DNA of 41,095 bases from a virus, in IMG/VR virus record IMGVR_UViG_3300005441_000005, positions 1-41,095 of that record. One strand, written 5' to 3'. Shown here piece by piece: positions 24,662-30,782 of the stretch. The first letter of the stretch is position 1. Every line of letters begins with the position of its first letter. The translations under genes were made by a program, and so were the position numbers. The notes beneath the pieces are model-generated. The model ran no database searches. It saw only the letters and a program-made list of their open reading frames with translations, and had not been told where the DNA came from.

Positions 24662-25495
24662 TCACCTCCCTCGCAACTTCTCGTAGACATCGAGCAGGGA
24701 CAGGAACGTCTCCGCCTCGATGTGGTCCGACGTGTACTCACCCCAGGTTCCGTCCTTTCTGGCGACGAGCACCCTTCGCTCGTCCACCTTCGGTCCGATA
24801 CGCTCCTCAAGGGCTATCTTGTACGCCCCTGTCTGAACGTGGTCTGAGATGTATGCTCCTATCTCGTGGCATGCGGCCGCCGCTTCCGGTGTCTTGTGGT
24901 TCACGAAGCAGGGCTTGTTCGCCTTGCGGTTCTTGAGATCGGTCAGCACCCGCTTGCCGGGTGGTGTCTTCCAGTACAAGTCTAGCGTACCACGGTATGT
25001 GAACCTGTTGCTCCACACCTGCCGCTCGGTGGCTAGCACCGTGGGCTGGCGCATGAGCCACCAGTTACCGATGGCTGACTTGTGGCCGGGCTCGCCCCTC
25101 GCGGCCTGGATCGCCATAGTATACGCCCGGTCCTCGTCCACTTGTAGCTGAGCCAGGGCGAGAGATTCGAGAAAGTCATGACCCTCCTTACCTTCGTCCG
25201 CCAGGCCGTTGAGGATGTCGCGGGCGGTCATCTTGTTCTCAACGAGAACCTCCCTGATCCAGTCGGCGTCGGTCAGGACGTCGAGGATTAGTTGTCCGTC
25301 GTTGAGGTACACGCCGGACCCGTCCTGTTGCTCGACAAGATGGGACACTAGTCCCGCAACGATGTCGATGGCCTGGTAGTACGAGAACTCCACCAACTCG
25401 GGTGCAGCCAGCGTGGACTTGATGACATCCGTCACACGGGGCCAGGCCTCCGCCTCACGAGGGAGGGTCCAGGGGTCAAGTGGTCTATCGACCAT
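24662..25495 (-). CDS. PD-(D/E)XK exonuclease, Cas4/RecB-like
   Basis: 277 residues, ATG with GGAGAGGAG upstream. Nuclease signature in the second half: TERQVW (E157), RGTLDLYW with D172, LTDLKNRK with D186 and K188, and a downstream helix with QTGAY (motif Q-x3-Y of RecB-like nucleases). There is no CxxC iron-sulfur cluster pattern. Such enzymes resect ends for recombination in phage replication modules. The N-terminal 120 residues are helical (about 25-115) and may bind a partner. It is flanked by the SSB-like and zinc-ribbon genes. Confidence 0.7.
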   Translation of the reverse strand: MVDRPLDPWTLPREAEAWPRVTDVIKSTLAAPELVEFSYYQAIDIVAGLVSHLVEQQDGSGVYLNDGQLILDVLTDADWIREVLVENKMTARDILNGLADEGKEGHDFLESLALAQLQVDEDRAYTMAIQAARGEPGHKSAIGNWWLMRQPTVLATERQVWSNRFTYRGTLDLYWKTPPGKRVLTDLKNRKANKPCFVNHKTPEAAAACHEIGAYISDHVQTGAYKIALEERIGPKVDERRVLVARKDGTWGEYTSDHIEAETFLSLLDVYEKLRGR

Positions 25496-26024
25496 GCTTC
25501 CGTCTCCTCTCCTTCTCGTACGCGGCGTGACAAGGCTTGCAGTAGGGGCCAGTGAAGAAGCCTGCGTCCCCGCACCGTGGACATGGACGAATCTTGTTCT
25601 TCATCTTTCTACGGTACTCGCCGTTGTACCGGCGTTGGTGCTCTCGCTTGCACACGTAGCACCTGATGTACGTCTTGCCCTCCCTGATGTAGTGGCGCAT
25701 GTCTTCGTTGCCGTGCTTGTTGCACACCACCTCATCATCCTCGATGCGGGTGCGCTGCATCCGCTCACGCACGGCCTGAGCCTTGGGTGACAGCCAGGGC
25801 AGGTCGATGCCTAGCCGCTTGGCCGTGTCCGCTAGGGAGAGGGACTGCAACTGGCGCGTGCTGTCGGCCACCGTGTCACCCAGCGTGGTCCGTCCCTCTG
25901 TCGTGGAGAGGGGCTGATCGAGGCTGGGTCCATACTGCAGCCTGAGTTTGCGCTCGTCTTTCTGCTGCTCCCTCCACAGTTGGAGCATCTCCAACTCGGC
26001 CTCAGACACCTCGACGCTAGGCAT
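25485..26024 (-). CDS. Two-zinc-ribbon protein with basic helix
   Basis: 179 residues from the ATG in the TGATG overlap at 26024. The N-terminal half is helical (SEAELEMLQLWREQQKDERK; then SLADTAKRLGIDLPWL). The C-terminal half has paired metal sites: VCNKHGN (C, H), then RCYVCKREHQRR, and CPRCGD, then GPYCKPCHAAY, separated by a basic helix. This looks like HNH-less zinc-ribbon DNA-binding proteins of phages. It overlaps the exonuclease gene by 11 bases, so a role in nucleic acid handling is likely but unspecified. Confidence 0.6.
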   Translation of the reverse strand: MPSVEVSEAELEMLQLWREQQKDERKLRLQYGPSLDQPLSTTEGRTTLGDTVADSTRQLQSLSLADTAKRLGIDLPWLSPKAQAVRERMQRTRIEDDEVVCNKHGNEDMRHYIREGKTYIRCYVCKREHQRRYNGEYRRKMKNKIRPCPRCGDAGFFTGPYCKPCHAAYEKERRRKHGR

Positions 26025-26242
26025 CAGTACACCATTGGCACCGGAGGGTGCGGCTGATGGATGGTCGTGTCGTCCATGACTGCGCCACATTCGTCGCACT
26101 CGACACGGGCGTTGAACTCCAAGCCGAGACTGAACAGGTTGCCGATCGCAACGGTCGGGTCAGACCAGTCGGGAAGCCCGACGCTCCTGCTCTTACACGT
26201 AGGGCAGTACCCATGAACGTGCTCGTACTGGTGGGTAGCCAT
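26024..26242 (-). CDS. Small zinc-ribbon protein
   Basis: 72 residues. Two CxxC pairs, GYCPTCKSR (near 12-20) and VECDECGAVM (near 48-57), make one four-cysteine zinc ribbon around a hydrophobic centre (VAIGNLFSLGLEF). The C-terminus is His/Pro-rich. Starts and ends in coupling overlaps. Zinc ribbons of this size bind DNA, RNA polymerase or other proteins; no more precise function can be read. Confidence 0.6.
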   Translation of the reverse strand: MATHQYEHVHGYCPTCKSRSVGLPDWSDPTVAIGNLFSLGLEFNARVECDECGAVMDDTTIHQPHPPVPMVY

Positions 26243-26433
26243 CAGTCCTCCTCCGTCTCAGTCGTAGCCATGAACCCGCTAGAGGCCCACTGTTCCAGGG
26301 CTTGCTGGTCCTCCTTGTACTTCTTGACGTTGAGCCAGTAGCGGACACGCTCACGTCGAGACATCTTGTTGAGGCTAGCGAGTACACTACCCTCTGCCTC
26401 ACCGTAAGGTCCTAGTTGCAAGAGGTCAGTCAT
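26242..26433 (-). CDS. 63-residue hypothetical protein
   Basis: The start at 26433 follows AGAGGAAC; a longer frame up to 26469 lacks a ribosome site and would overlap the HTH gene further. The peptide begins MTDLLQLGPYGEAEGSVLAS and continues as a basic helix (MSRRERVRYWLNVKKYKED) with an acidic tail. It overlaps both neighbours. No family recognised. Confidence 0.5.
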   Translation of the reverse strand: MTDLLQLGPYGEAEGSVLASLNKMSRRERVRYWLNVKKYKEDQQALEQWASSGFMATTETEED

Positions 26434-26677
26434 CTTCTGTTCCTCTCTGGGTAAGGCGTTCGACAGCATCGTCTATCTTGTTGAGTGCTTGAACGCTGAC
26501 GTTGTGTAGTTTGTTGTTGAGTACCCTTGTCAGGTAGGAGCGTGAGACTCCTAGTTCTTCCGCTACCTGCTGGTAGGTGAACCCGCGATTCAGGATCATG
26601 AGGCGGAGGTGCAGCACCCGGTAGGCACCGACAGGATCAGCCTCAAGATGCGCCTGGAATGCTGCCCTGTTCGCCAT
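26426..26677 (-). CDS. XRE/Cro-type HTH regulator
   Basis: 83 residues from the ATG at 26677 with GAGGAGGAAC directly upstream. A helix-turn-helix lies at about 30-60: FTYQQVAEELGVSRSYLTRV, followed by LNNKLHNVSVQALNKIDDAV, which is the usual Cro-like recognition-helix plus dimer layout. It is the only clear transcription factor in the leftward unit, and is too short to have a LexA/CI-type protease domain. It might act on the control region at 34.3-34.7 kb, alone or with host LexA. That link is inference. Confidence 0.7.
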   Translation of the reverse strand: MANRAAFQAHLEADPVGAYRVLHLRLMILNRGFTYQQVAEELGVSRSYLTRVLNNKLHNVSVQALNKIDDAVERLTQRGTEDD

Positions 26678-26685
26678 GTTCCTCC

Positions 26686-27309
26686 TCATGCGTGGTACTT
26701 GCCCGAGCCCTTTGCACTGGGCGACCACAGTTTGGGCGGTCCGAGGATACCAAGGTCTAGCATCCGCTGCCGCATCTCGATGTGCTGCTCGACGTCACCG
26801 ACCACCCGCTCTTTGGCGAGCATGATGCCCTCCAAGAGTAGCATGTTGGCGTCGGCCCACTTGCCGGTGTTCATGCCCACCTTGTCATGCGACAGGCCGA
26901 GCATGGCACCGAGGTTCTCCTGCGAGGTCGAGAGGCCCTGCCTCTTGACCATATCCAACTTCGTGTCCTGGCTCATCTTAGGCGACAGGCCTGGCGCACC
27001 AAGGCGCATGAGTGCGCCGTTGAGGAGCGGCAGGTCGAAGCCCCTGATGTAGTGCCCGGTCACAATGTCTGCCTCGTCGTACGCCCTGCGGAAGTCCGCC
27101 AACATCCAGCGTTCCTCGAGGAGCACGCGCTCATTATCCCCTGATCCACCGATCCAAGCCACGCTAGTCGGGCCGGGTTCACCGATGAATTTCCAGGCAA
27201 TTAGCGTCGGCTGCTTAGTAACGAAGTCCCCTCCGTACCAGGCCAATGGCCTGCATTCGCAGTCGAAATCGAGGATGCGTGCGCCCTTGCCACCGAAACG
27301 GGCGTTCAC
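26686..27309 (-). CDS. RNase H-like 3'-5' exonuclease
   Basis: 207 residues, GTG start in a GTGA overlap. DnaQ/PolB-type exonuclease motifs: Exo I ILDFDCEC (D16, E18), Exo II TGHYIRGFDLP (D92), and Exo III ERVVGDVEQH (D172). SQDTKLDM follows the middle strand as in PolB exonuclease domains. There is no polymerase domain, and no polymerase elsewhere in the window. It probably trims 3' ends during replication or recombination, or degrades host DNA. It sits between the HTH regulator and small early genes. Confidence 0.7.
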   Translation of the reverse strand: MNARFGGKGARILDFDCECRPLAWYGGDFVTKQPTLIAWKFIGEPGPTSVAWIGGSGDNERVLLEERWMLADFRRAYDEADIVTGHYIRGFDLPLLNGALMRLGAPGLSPKMSQDTKLDMVKRQGLSTSQENLGAMLGLSHDKVGMNTGKWADANMLLLEGIMLAKERVVGDVEQHIEMRQRMLDLGILGPPKLWSPSAKGSGKYHA

Positions 27310-27500
27310 TGGAACACGCTCCCGACTTCAAGTTCATACGCCTGACCTGCGGAAACAGCCCGGTCGAACTCTTCAAGCACCAATGGCAGGACTTCGTTGA
27401 TCTCTCTGTCCCCTGCCAGGGAATGCTTCAAGCGGATTGCGGTGCGAACTGCTTTCACAATTCGCAGGCGTTCCATGTCGATGTCAGACTTCTGCTGCAT
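27306..27500 (-). CDS. 64-residue hypothetical helical protein
   Basis: Start at 27500, with GGAGG-AACTTG before the ATG; upstream in-frame starts have none. The peptide is helical (DMERLRIVKAVRTAIRLKHS; EINEVLPLVLEEFDRAV) and ends ELEVGSVFQ. It overlaps the zinc-ribbon gene upstream and the exonuclease downstream. No family recognised. Confidence 0.5.
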   Translation of the reverse strand: MQQKSDIDMERLRIVKAVRTAIRLKHSLAGDREINEVLPLVLEEFDRAVSAGQAYELEVGSVFQ

Positions 27501-27714
27501 CAAGTTCCTCCATTCTGCGGCGAGAAGCGTGGCGCATCTCGGCGAGTATCCCCGGCGTCGTCGCCTTGTAGGCAGCGTGCTTTGCACGCAGAGCGGCTGC
27601 GTTCCGGCAGTAATACAGGCGGTTCCGTTCTCTGTTGCACCCGCTGCAGTAGCCCCAGGTGGTGCGGCCTACGAGCAGGGTGTCGTGCCCTTGTGGGCAG
27701 TACCTCACGCGCAC
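27484..27714 (-). CDS. Small zinc-binding protein, HNH-like layout
   Basis: 76 residues from a GTG at 27714 with TAAGGAGG six bases upstream. RYCPQGHD and GYCSGCNRERNR give a CxxxH plus CxxC metal site, followed by LYYCRNAAALRAKHAAYKA and a basic helix. This is the short N-CPxGH zinc-ribbon seen in many actinophage proteins, often with HNH-like character, but the catalytic HNH residues are not evident. It is the first gene after the promoter at 27743-27771. Confidence 0.55.
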   Translation of the reverse strand: MRVRYCPQGHDTLLVGRTTWGYCSGCNRERNRLYYCRNAAALRAKHAAYKATTPGILAEMRHASRRRMEELDAAEV

Positions 27715-27742
27715 GGATACCTCCTTACGTGCTGTACCGAGT

Positions 27743-27771
27743 ATCGTATCATAGGGCACCCGGCTGGTGAA
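27743..27771 (-). promoter_or_regulatory. Internal leftward promoter
   Basis: On the minus strand TTCACC (27766-27771), a 17-bp spacer and TACGAT (27743-27748), 28 bases before the ribosome site of the next gene. The TTCAC-type -35 matches the other two promoters predicted here. It would drive the exonuclease-HTH-primase block separately from the distal small genes. Confidence 0.5.
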
Positions 27772-27779
27772 CCTAGTGT

Positions 27780-27802
27780 GGGAGGGGGGACCTTCCCCTC
27801 CC
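27780..27802 (-). terminator. GC-rich hairpin upstream of the internal promoter
   Basis: An 8-bp perfect stem (GGGAGGGG / CCCCTCCC) with a 7-base loop lies between the end of the upstream small-gene cluster (27862) and the promoter at 27743-27771. It has no U-tract, so it is at best a weak or factor-assisted terminator. The rest of 27803-27861 shows nothing else. Confidence 0.35.
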
Positions 27803-27861
27803 GTGGCTTTAGGTCCCGTACTGTTGGGTAAGAGAGGCCGCACGCCCGCCCCCGCCTGCCC

Positions 27862-28113
27862 TCAAGGGGCAGACTCCTTCACGATAATCAAGATAGATTC
27901 CGCTGGCCCTCCGATGTGGGTCTGGATGGTGCCCCCCCTGCGCTTGTACTCCTTGAGAGCACCGAGCATGAAATTGAAGTTGGGGCGGCCTGATGCGTGG
28001 AGGTAGGAATCCCAGTCGAGAACGCCCTCCATGTCCTCGGCCATCGCTTGGATCACGGGGTCCTTGATCAACGCATCTCGTGTCTCTTGGTAGTGCGCTG
28101 CTTCGATTGCCAT
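27862..28113 (-). CDS. 83-residue hypothetical protein
   Basis: ATG at 28113 in a TAATG overlap, with GGAGGAC eight bases upstream. The peptide begins MAIEAAHYQETRDALIKDP, continues with a helix, and ends in short strands (GGTIQTHIGGPAESILIIV). No motif of a known enzyme. It is the last gene before the hairpin and promoter at 27.75 kb. Confidence 0.5.
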   Translation of the reverse strand: MAIEAAHYQETRDALIKDPVIQAMAEDMEGVLDWDSYLHASGRPNFNFMLGALKEYKRRGGTIQTHIGGPAESILIIVKESAP

Positions 28114-28277
28114 TACTGTGTCCTCCAACTGACGGTAGTGGTGTGCTCGTCCCTATTGAACTGCACGGCAAACTCCTGGCGCATGAAGATGCGGTCCTCC
28201 ACGCAAGCCCTGAGCCAGATGCTGTCGGTTTCGTGGAACACTCGGAAGTCACTCCACTCACCAGTTCCATCGATCAC
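28113..28277 (-). CDS. 54-residue hypothetical protein
   Basis: GTG at 28277 is chosen because GGGAGGTGG lies a few bases upstream; an earlier GTG (28304) has no such site. The peptide is MIDGTGEWSDFRVFHETDSI followed by a beta-rich end (FAVQFNRDEHTTTVSWRTQ). It overlaps neighbours at both ends. No family recognised. Confidence 0.45.
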   Translation of the reverse strand: MIDGTGEWSDFRVFHETDSIWLRACVEDRIFMRQEFAVQFNRDEHTTTVSWRTQ

Positions 28278-28419
28278 GCCGGACCACCTCCCTCTCTTCG
28301 TCACAGGTCGGGCAGTACGCTGTGTCGCCTATCTCCTTGCCGCCCCCGACTTCATGCTTGCAGTCGAGGGTGTTCCACTGTCGCTTCCACCAGGGCTTAG
28401 AGGTACTGGCCCGTGCCAC
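28258..28419 (-). CDS. 53-residue Cys/His zinc-binding-like protein
   Basis: GTG at 28419 with GGAGG six bases upstream, stop at 28258. The peptide begins MARASTSKPWWKRQWNTLD and carries DCKHE then AYCPTCDEE, giving a CxH...CxxC metal site, and ends WNW. It overlaps the upstream gene by 23 bases and the downstream one by 20 bases, as many genes here do. It falls below usual length cut-offs but has a good ribosome site and a plausible fold. Confidence 0.55.
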   Translation of the reverse strand: MARASTSKPWWKRQWNTLDCKHEVGGGKEIGDTAYCPTCDEEREVVRRDRWNW

Positions 28420-28687
28420 GGGTGTCCTCCGTTCTCTTGGGTTGGTGACTCTTGCGGTACGGCACCGGCAGGTACAGGCACCCGCCTGCGTTGGTCATGC
28501 GCTCGGCTGCCTCTGCCGCCTCCACGTTGGAGGGGTATGGTCCGGTGCAGATGTGTCCCTCGGAGCAGACCACCATGAAGCCATCCCCCGTGGACCCAAG
28601 GGTGTTCTGCGCCAGAGCCAGCATGTGACGGTACTCTTCGCTCGTGAATGCGGCATGGCTTGGCTCGTGCTTGCGTTTGCGTCTCAT
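28397..28687 (-). CDS. 96-residue hypothetical protein
   Basis: ATG in an ATGA overlap with AAAGGAG upstream. The start is strongly basic (MRRKRKHEPSH), the middle is a small mixed domain (GFMVVCSEGHICTGPYPSN, then VEAAEAAERM), with two cysteines and a His spaced as CSEGHIC, and the end is basic. Possibly a small metal- or nucleic-acid-binding protein. No family recognised. Confidence 0.5.
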   Translation of the reverse strand: MRRKRKHEPSHAAFTSEEYRHMLALAQNTLGSTGDGFMVVCSEGHICTGPYPSNVEAAEAAERMTNAGGCLYLPVPYRKSHQPKRTEDTRGTGQYL

Positions 28688-29055
28688 GTGTCTCCTTTGT
28701 ACGGGGTCAGGGTGAAGACGTTGCCACGTCCCACCGCTAGGTGTGCGTGTACGTGCTCGGGGCAGGCGGGTTCAAGTGCCCTGTCCAGCAGCACGACGTA
28801 CTCTGCGGGGAATCCACAGGCGAACGTCATGGGTGCGCCCTCTAGTTCTACCTTGATAGGGTAGTCGCACGTCATCACGAACGAAGGGTCGGGCTTGTGC
28901 TCTTTGTACTTGGGCTCGGCGTGTCTCAGCCTGTCCACCTCATCTTCGAGGCGGGCGATGGTGTCTCGGCTCTGTTCCCATTGCGAGTAGCGGAGGTCAG
29001 CGAGAGCCTCGGCTCGCTGCATCCTCTCATATGGGTCCTTGGTGTTTACGCTCAT
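28684..29055 (-). CDS. Coiled-coil protein with Cys pair
   Basis: 123 residues, ATG with GAGAGGA upstream in the repeated leader described at 29157-29257. The N-terminal half is a coiled coil (about 8-48, RAEALADLRYSQWEQSRDTI, then ARLEDEVDRLRH). The C-terminal half holds MTCDYPIKVELEG, TFACGFPAEYVVL and PACPEHVHAHL: a C..C..CPxH set that may bind zinc. No enzymatic motif. Function unknown. Confidence 0.5.
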   Translation of the reverse strand: MSVNTKDPYERMQRAEALADLRYSQWEQSRDTIARLEDEVDRLRHAEPKYKEHKPDPSFVMTCDYPIKVELEGAPMTFACGFPAEYVVLLDRALEPACPEHVHAHLAVGRGNVFTLTPYKGDT

Positions 29056-29071
29056 ATTGGTGTCCTCTCGG

Positions 29072-29161
29072 TCATCGGTGCAGTCCGCGGTGCCACCGCA
29101 GTCGGGCGCAGCGCCGCCACCCGTGCGGCTCGACTGCGCGGCACCGCCACCAGCACCTCAC
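29072..29161 (-). CDS. 29-residue Arg/Trp/Cys-rich microprotein
   Basis: GTG at 29161 within the repeated GAGAGGACGCCAACGTGA leader; the ribosome site belongs to that repeat. The peptide (MRCWWRCRAVEPHGWRRCAR and onward) is Arg-, Trp- and Cys-rich. It could be a real microprotein or only a reading frame sustaining translation across the repeat unit. Confidence 0.3.
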   Translation of the reverse strand: MRCWWRCRAVEPHGWRRCARLRWHRGLHR

Positions 29162-29257
29162 GTTGGCGTCCTCTCGGCCCGGATCAGCCTGCCGACGACG
29201 CACCTCCGACAGAGGCGCGGGATCAACTCCTGCCCGCTCACGTTGGCGTCCTCTCGG
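29157..29257 (-). repeat. Duplicated 21-bp translation-start cassette
   Basis: Identical 21-bp segments at 29157-29177 and 29237-29257, 80 bp apart; a third partial copy covers 29057-29072. On the minus strand each reads CCGAGAGGACGCCAACGTGAG. It holds a ribosome site (GAGAGGA), encodes the end of the upstream protein (ERTPT-stop) and gives the next GTG start in a GTGA overlap. Confidence 0.75.
29158..29241 (-). CDS. 27-residue CxxC microprotein
   Basis: GTG at 29241 overlapping the upstream stop (GTGA), with GAGAGGA eight bases upstream. The peptide MSGQELIPRLCRRCVVGRLI ends in AERTPT, the same C-terminus as its upstream neighbour because both end in the repeated cassette. It has one CxxC pair. 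Translation is plausible; function unknown. Confidence 0.35.
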   Translation of the reverse strand: MSGQELIPRLCRRCVVGRLIRAERTPT

Positions 29258-29519
29258 TTGATAGGGCCGCGTACTCGCGGACGAGCCTGTCGTGGTTGCC
29301 GAGGTTCAGGTGGCAGCCCTCGCGCTCCGCGATGACTGTTGCGGCCTCGATGGCGAGCTTGGCTTCGAGCATCCACTCCTCCACTTCTCTGAGTCGTGTG
29401 GTGAGGGTGTCGATGTAGGTTGCAGCCTCTCCGTACAGAATGGCGGGTCGGTTCGCGTAGTGGCCGCGACGCGCCGCCTCCCGCAGTTCCTTCGTCAGCG
29501 TCTCTGGGTTCGGGGTCAT
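29238..29519 (-). CDS. 93-residue helical protein
   Basis: ATG at 29519 with AAAGGAG seven bases upstream, preferred to a longer frame to 29588 without a site. The peptide is helical throughout (TLTKELREAARRGHYANRP; YIDTLTTRLREVEEWMLEAK; AIEAATVIAEREG) and ends ERTPT inside the repeated start cassette. The spacing suggests a coiled coil. It is the first gene after a 333-bp intergenic region. No family recognised. Confidence 0.5.
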   Translation of the reverse strand: MTPNPETLTKELREAARRGHYANRPAILYGEAATYIDTLTTRLREVEEWMLEAKLAIEAATVIAEREGCHLNLGNHDRLVREYAALSTERTPT

Positions 29520-29852
29520 GTCGTATCTCCTTTGATTGTCGGTTGACAAGGACAGGGACGGCAGTTCTCTAGGCCCCACCGCACCCATCCAAGTTCACCC
29601 AGGTAATCCCTGTCCTTGCCAACCTGTTCCCAAGGACCTGCGTTGGTAGCCCACCCTGGCCCTTCTTCCAATCGGTGCTAGTCAAGCGGTCACATCATAC
29701 TCACAAAGGGCAAGTATCATCCCTGAGAGAATGAACCCTCCACTTGACGGGCGAACCGTCGCCTAGCCACGCTCCACTGGGCTGGCTAGTAGCTCGCTAT
29801 GGACACGAGCAAGCCGCTCAAGCCCCTGCCCCTGACCGGGTATTGATGTGGC
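29520..29852. other. Intergenic region with inverted repeats
   Basis: No convincing gene on either strand. It contains a 16-bp inverted repeat with one mismatch (TTGACAAGGACAGGGA at 29543-29558 against 29607-29622), a 7-bp hairpin CTAGCCA/TGGCTAG (29763-29789), and GTCAAG/CTTGAC arms near 29681 and 29742. No clear promoter was found. It separates the phosphatase/paralogue block from the small-gene cluster and probably holds a terminator and a start site. Confidence 0.45.
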
Positions 29853-30602
29853 CTAATCCGATGAGACAGGCGCCTCGACAGTCGGTTGCCACACCCTCGA
29901 CCTGGCCGCAAGATTACGCCAACGACGTGCGACAAACGGTGTCGCTCGTACACTGAGCGCCCGGTAGTCACCCGCCGCTTGCTCCTCTAGGGCCTTGGTC
30001 AAGTCTTTAAGGTTGCCGTATGTCTTGTCGAAGATGTGTCCGTTGTTGTGCTGGATGGTGAAAGCACGATCGACAAACGTGCGAGCCCTTAGTGTACCAC
30101 TGAGGTAGTCGAATGTGACACGGGCAGCGAGTGCCCATCCGTCACCGCCTACCCCGTCGCCCTTCCACTCGTAGGACGTGAACGCTCGTGCCGCCTGCCG
30201 TAGCCAGGGCAGGGTAGCCTTCGGTGCCTTGCGTCTCGCCCGCATCCACGCATCCCACGCAAAGGATCGACTGAACTCATGCTCGTTGCACGGCATGAGG
30301 TATTCCCTCGTGAATCTACCGTCGAACGGCTCGATCCTGCTGGGCCAGCAGAACCCGTGCCGCACCTCTCCGCCTACCGCCATGTCGAGGTAGGCCGAGA
30401 ACTCCTTGGCTACCTCAGCGACGTGCCGCTCGAAGAGGGTGATAGCCATGCCGTCACCGTCGTAGACGTCACCCCTCAGCCCGTCGTTCCTCTTGTATCC
30501 GATGATGGATTCAAGCAGATAGAAGTCGGCCACGTCACCACCGAGGTTGCGCTCGGGGTGCAGGCCGATCCTCTTGAACACGGTCTTGCTACGCCTCGAC
30601 AT
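29853..30602 (-). CDS. Paralogue family protein A (short form)
   Basis: 249 residues, ATG with GGGAGG nine bases upstream. It shares with the protein at 32153-33244 the segments DFYLLES (26-32), a helix EVAKEFSAYLDMAVGGE, GGDGWALAARVTFDYLSG near 152-169 and FVDRAFTIQHNNGHIFDKTY near 176-195. The order is the same, so the two arose by duplication. This copy lacks the Cys-rich insert and instead has MPCNEHEFSRSFAWDAWMRA. The IQHN-x-G-x-IFDK motif is the most conserved part and may be an active or binding site. I cannot name the family. Confidence 0.6.
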   Translation of the reverse strand: MSRRSKTVFKRIGLHPERNLGGDVADFYLLESIIGYKRNDGLRGDVYDGDGMAITLFERHVAEVAKEFSAYLDMAVGGEVRHGFCWPSRIEPFDGRFTREYLMPCNEHEFSRSFAWDAWMRARRKAPKATLPWLRQAARAFTSYEWKGDGVGGDGWALAARVTFDYLSGTLRARTFVDRAFTIQHNNGHIFDKTYGNLKDLTKALEEQAAGDYRALSVRATPFVARRWRNLAARSRVWQPTVEAPVSSD

Positions 30603-30605
30603 CTC

Positions 30606-30782
30606 CTATTGCCTCCCGCTCATCTTGTCAGCGTGTCGTTGGGTAGCCTTGTCTGCCGTCTCTTTGGCAAGGCGTCGATGGACTAGGTACTTGTTGAGTG
30701 CAGCCATGCGGGGTACGAATCCTCGCTTACCATTGAGGTCAATCTGGTCCTGCAATGTCCACGGGCTAGAAGTCTTCGACAT
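30606..30782 (-). CDS. 58-residue basic protein
   Basis: ATG at 30782, overlapping the end of the phosphatase gene by 17 bases, with GGGGTGGAG just before it; stop TAG at 30606, three bases before the next start. The peptide is basic and helical (MSKTSSPWTLQDQIDLNG, then NKYLVHRRLAKETADKATQR, ending MSGRQ). It exactly fills the gap between two longer genes and falls below common length cut-offs. Function unknown. Confidence 0.5.
   Translation of the reverse strand: MSKTSSPWTLQDQIDLNGKRGFVPRMAALNKYLVHRRLAKETADKATQRHADKMSGRQ

Noticed and set aside
29670-29760. tRNA beginning TAGTCAAGCGGT
   Set aside because: The start resembles a tRNA D-arm, but no T-arm exists on that strand.
29744-29956. 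70-residue plus-strand frame in the early intergenic gap
   Set aside because: No ribosome site and antisense to paralogue A's end.
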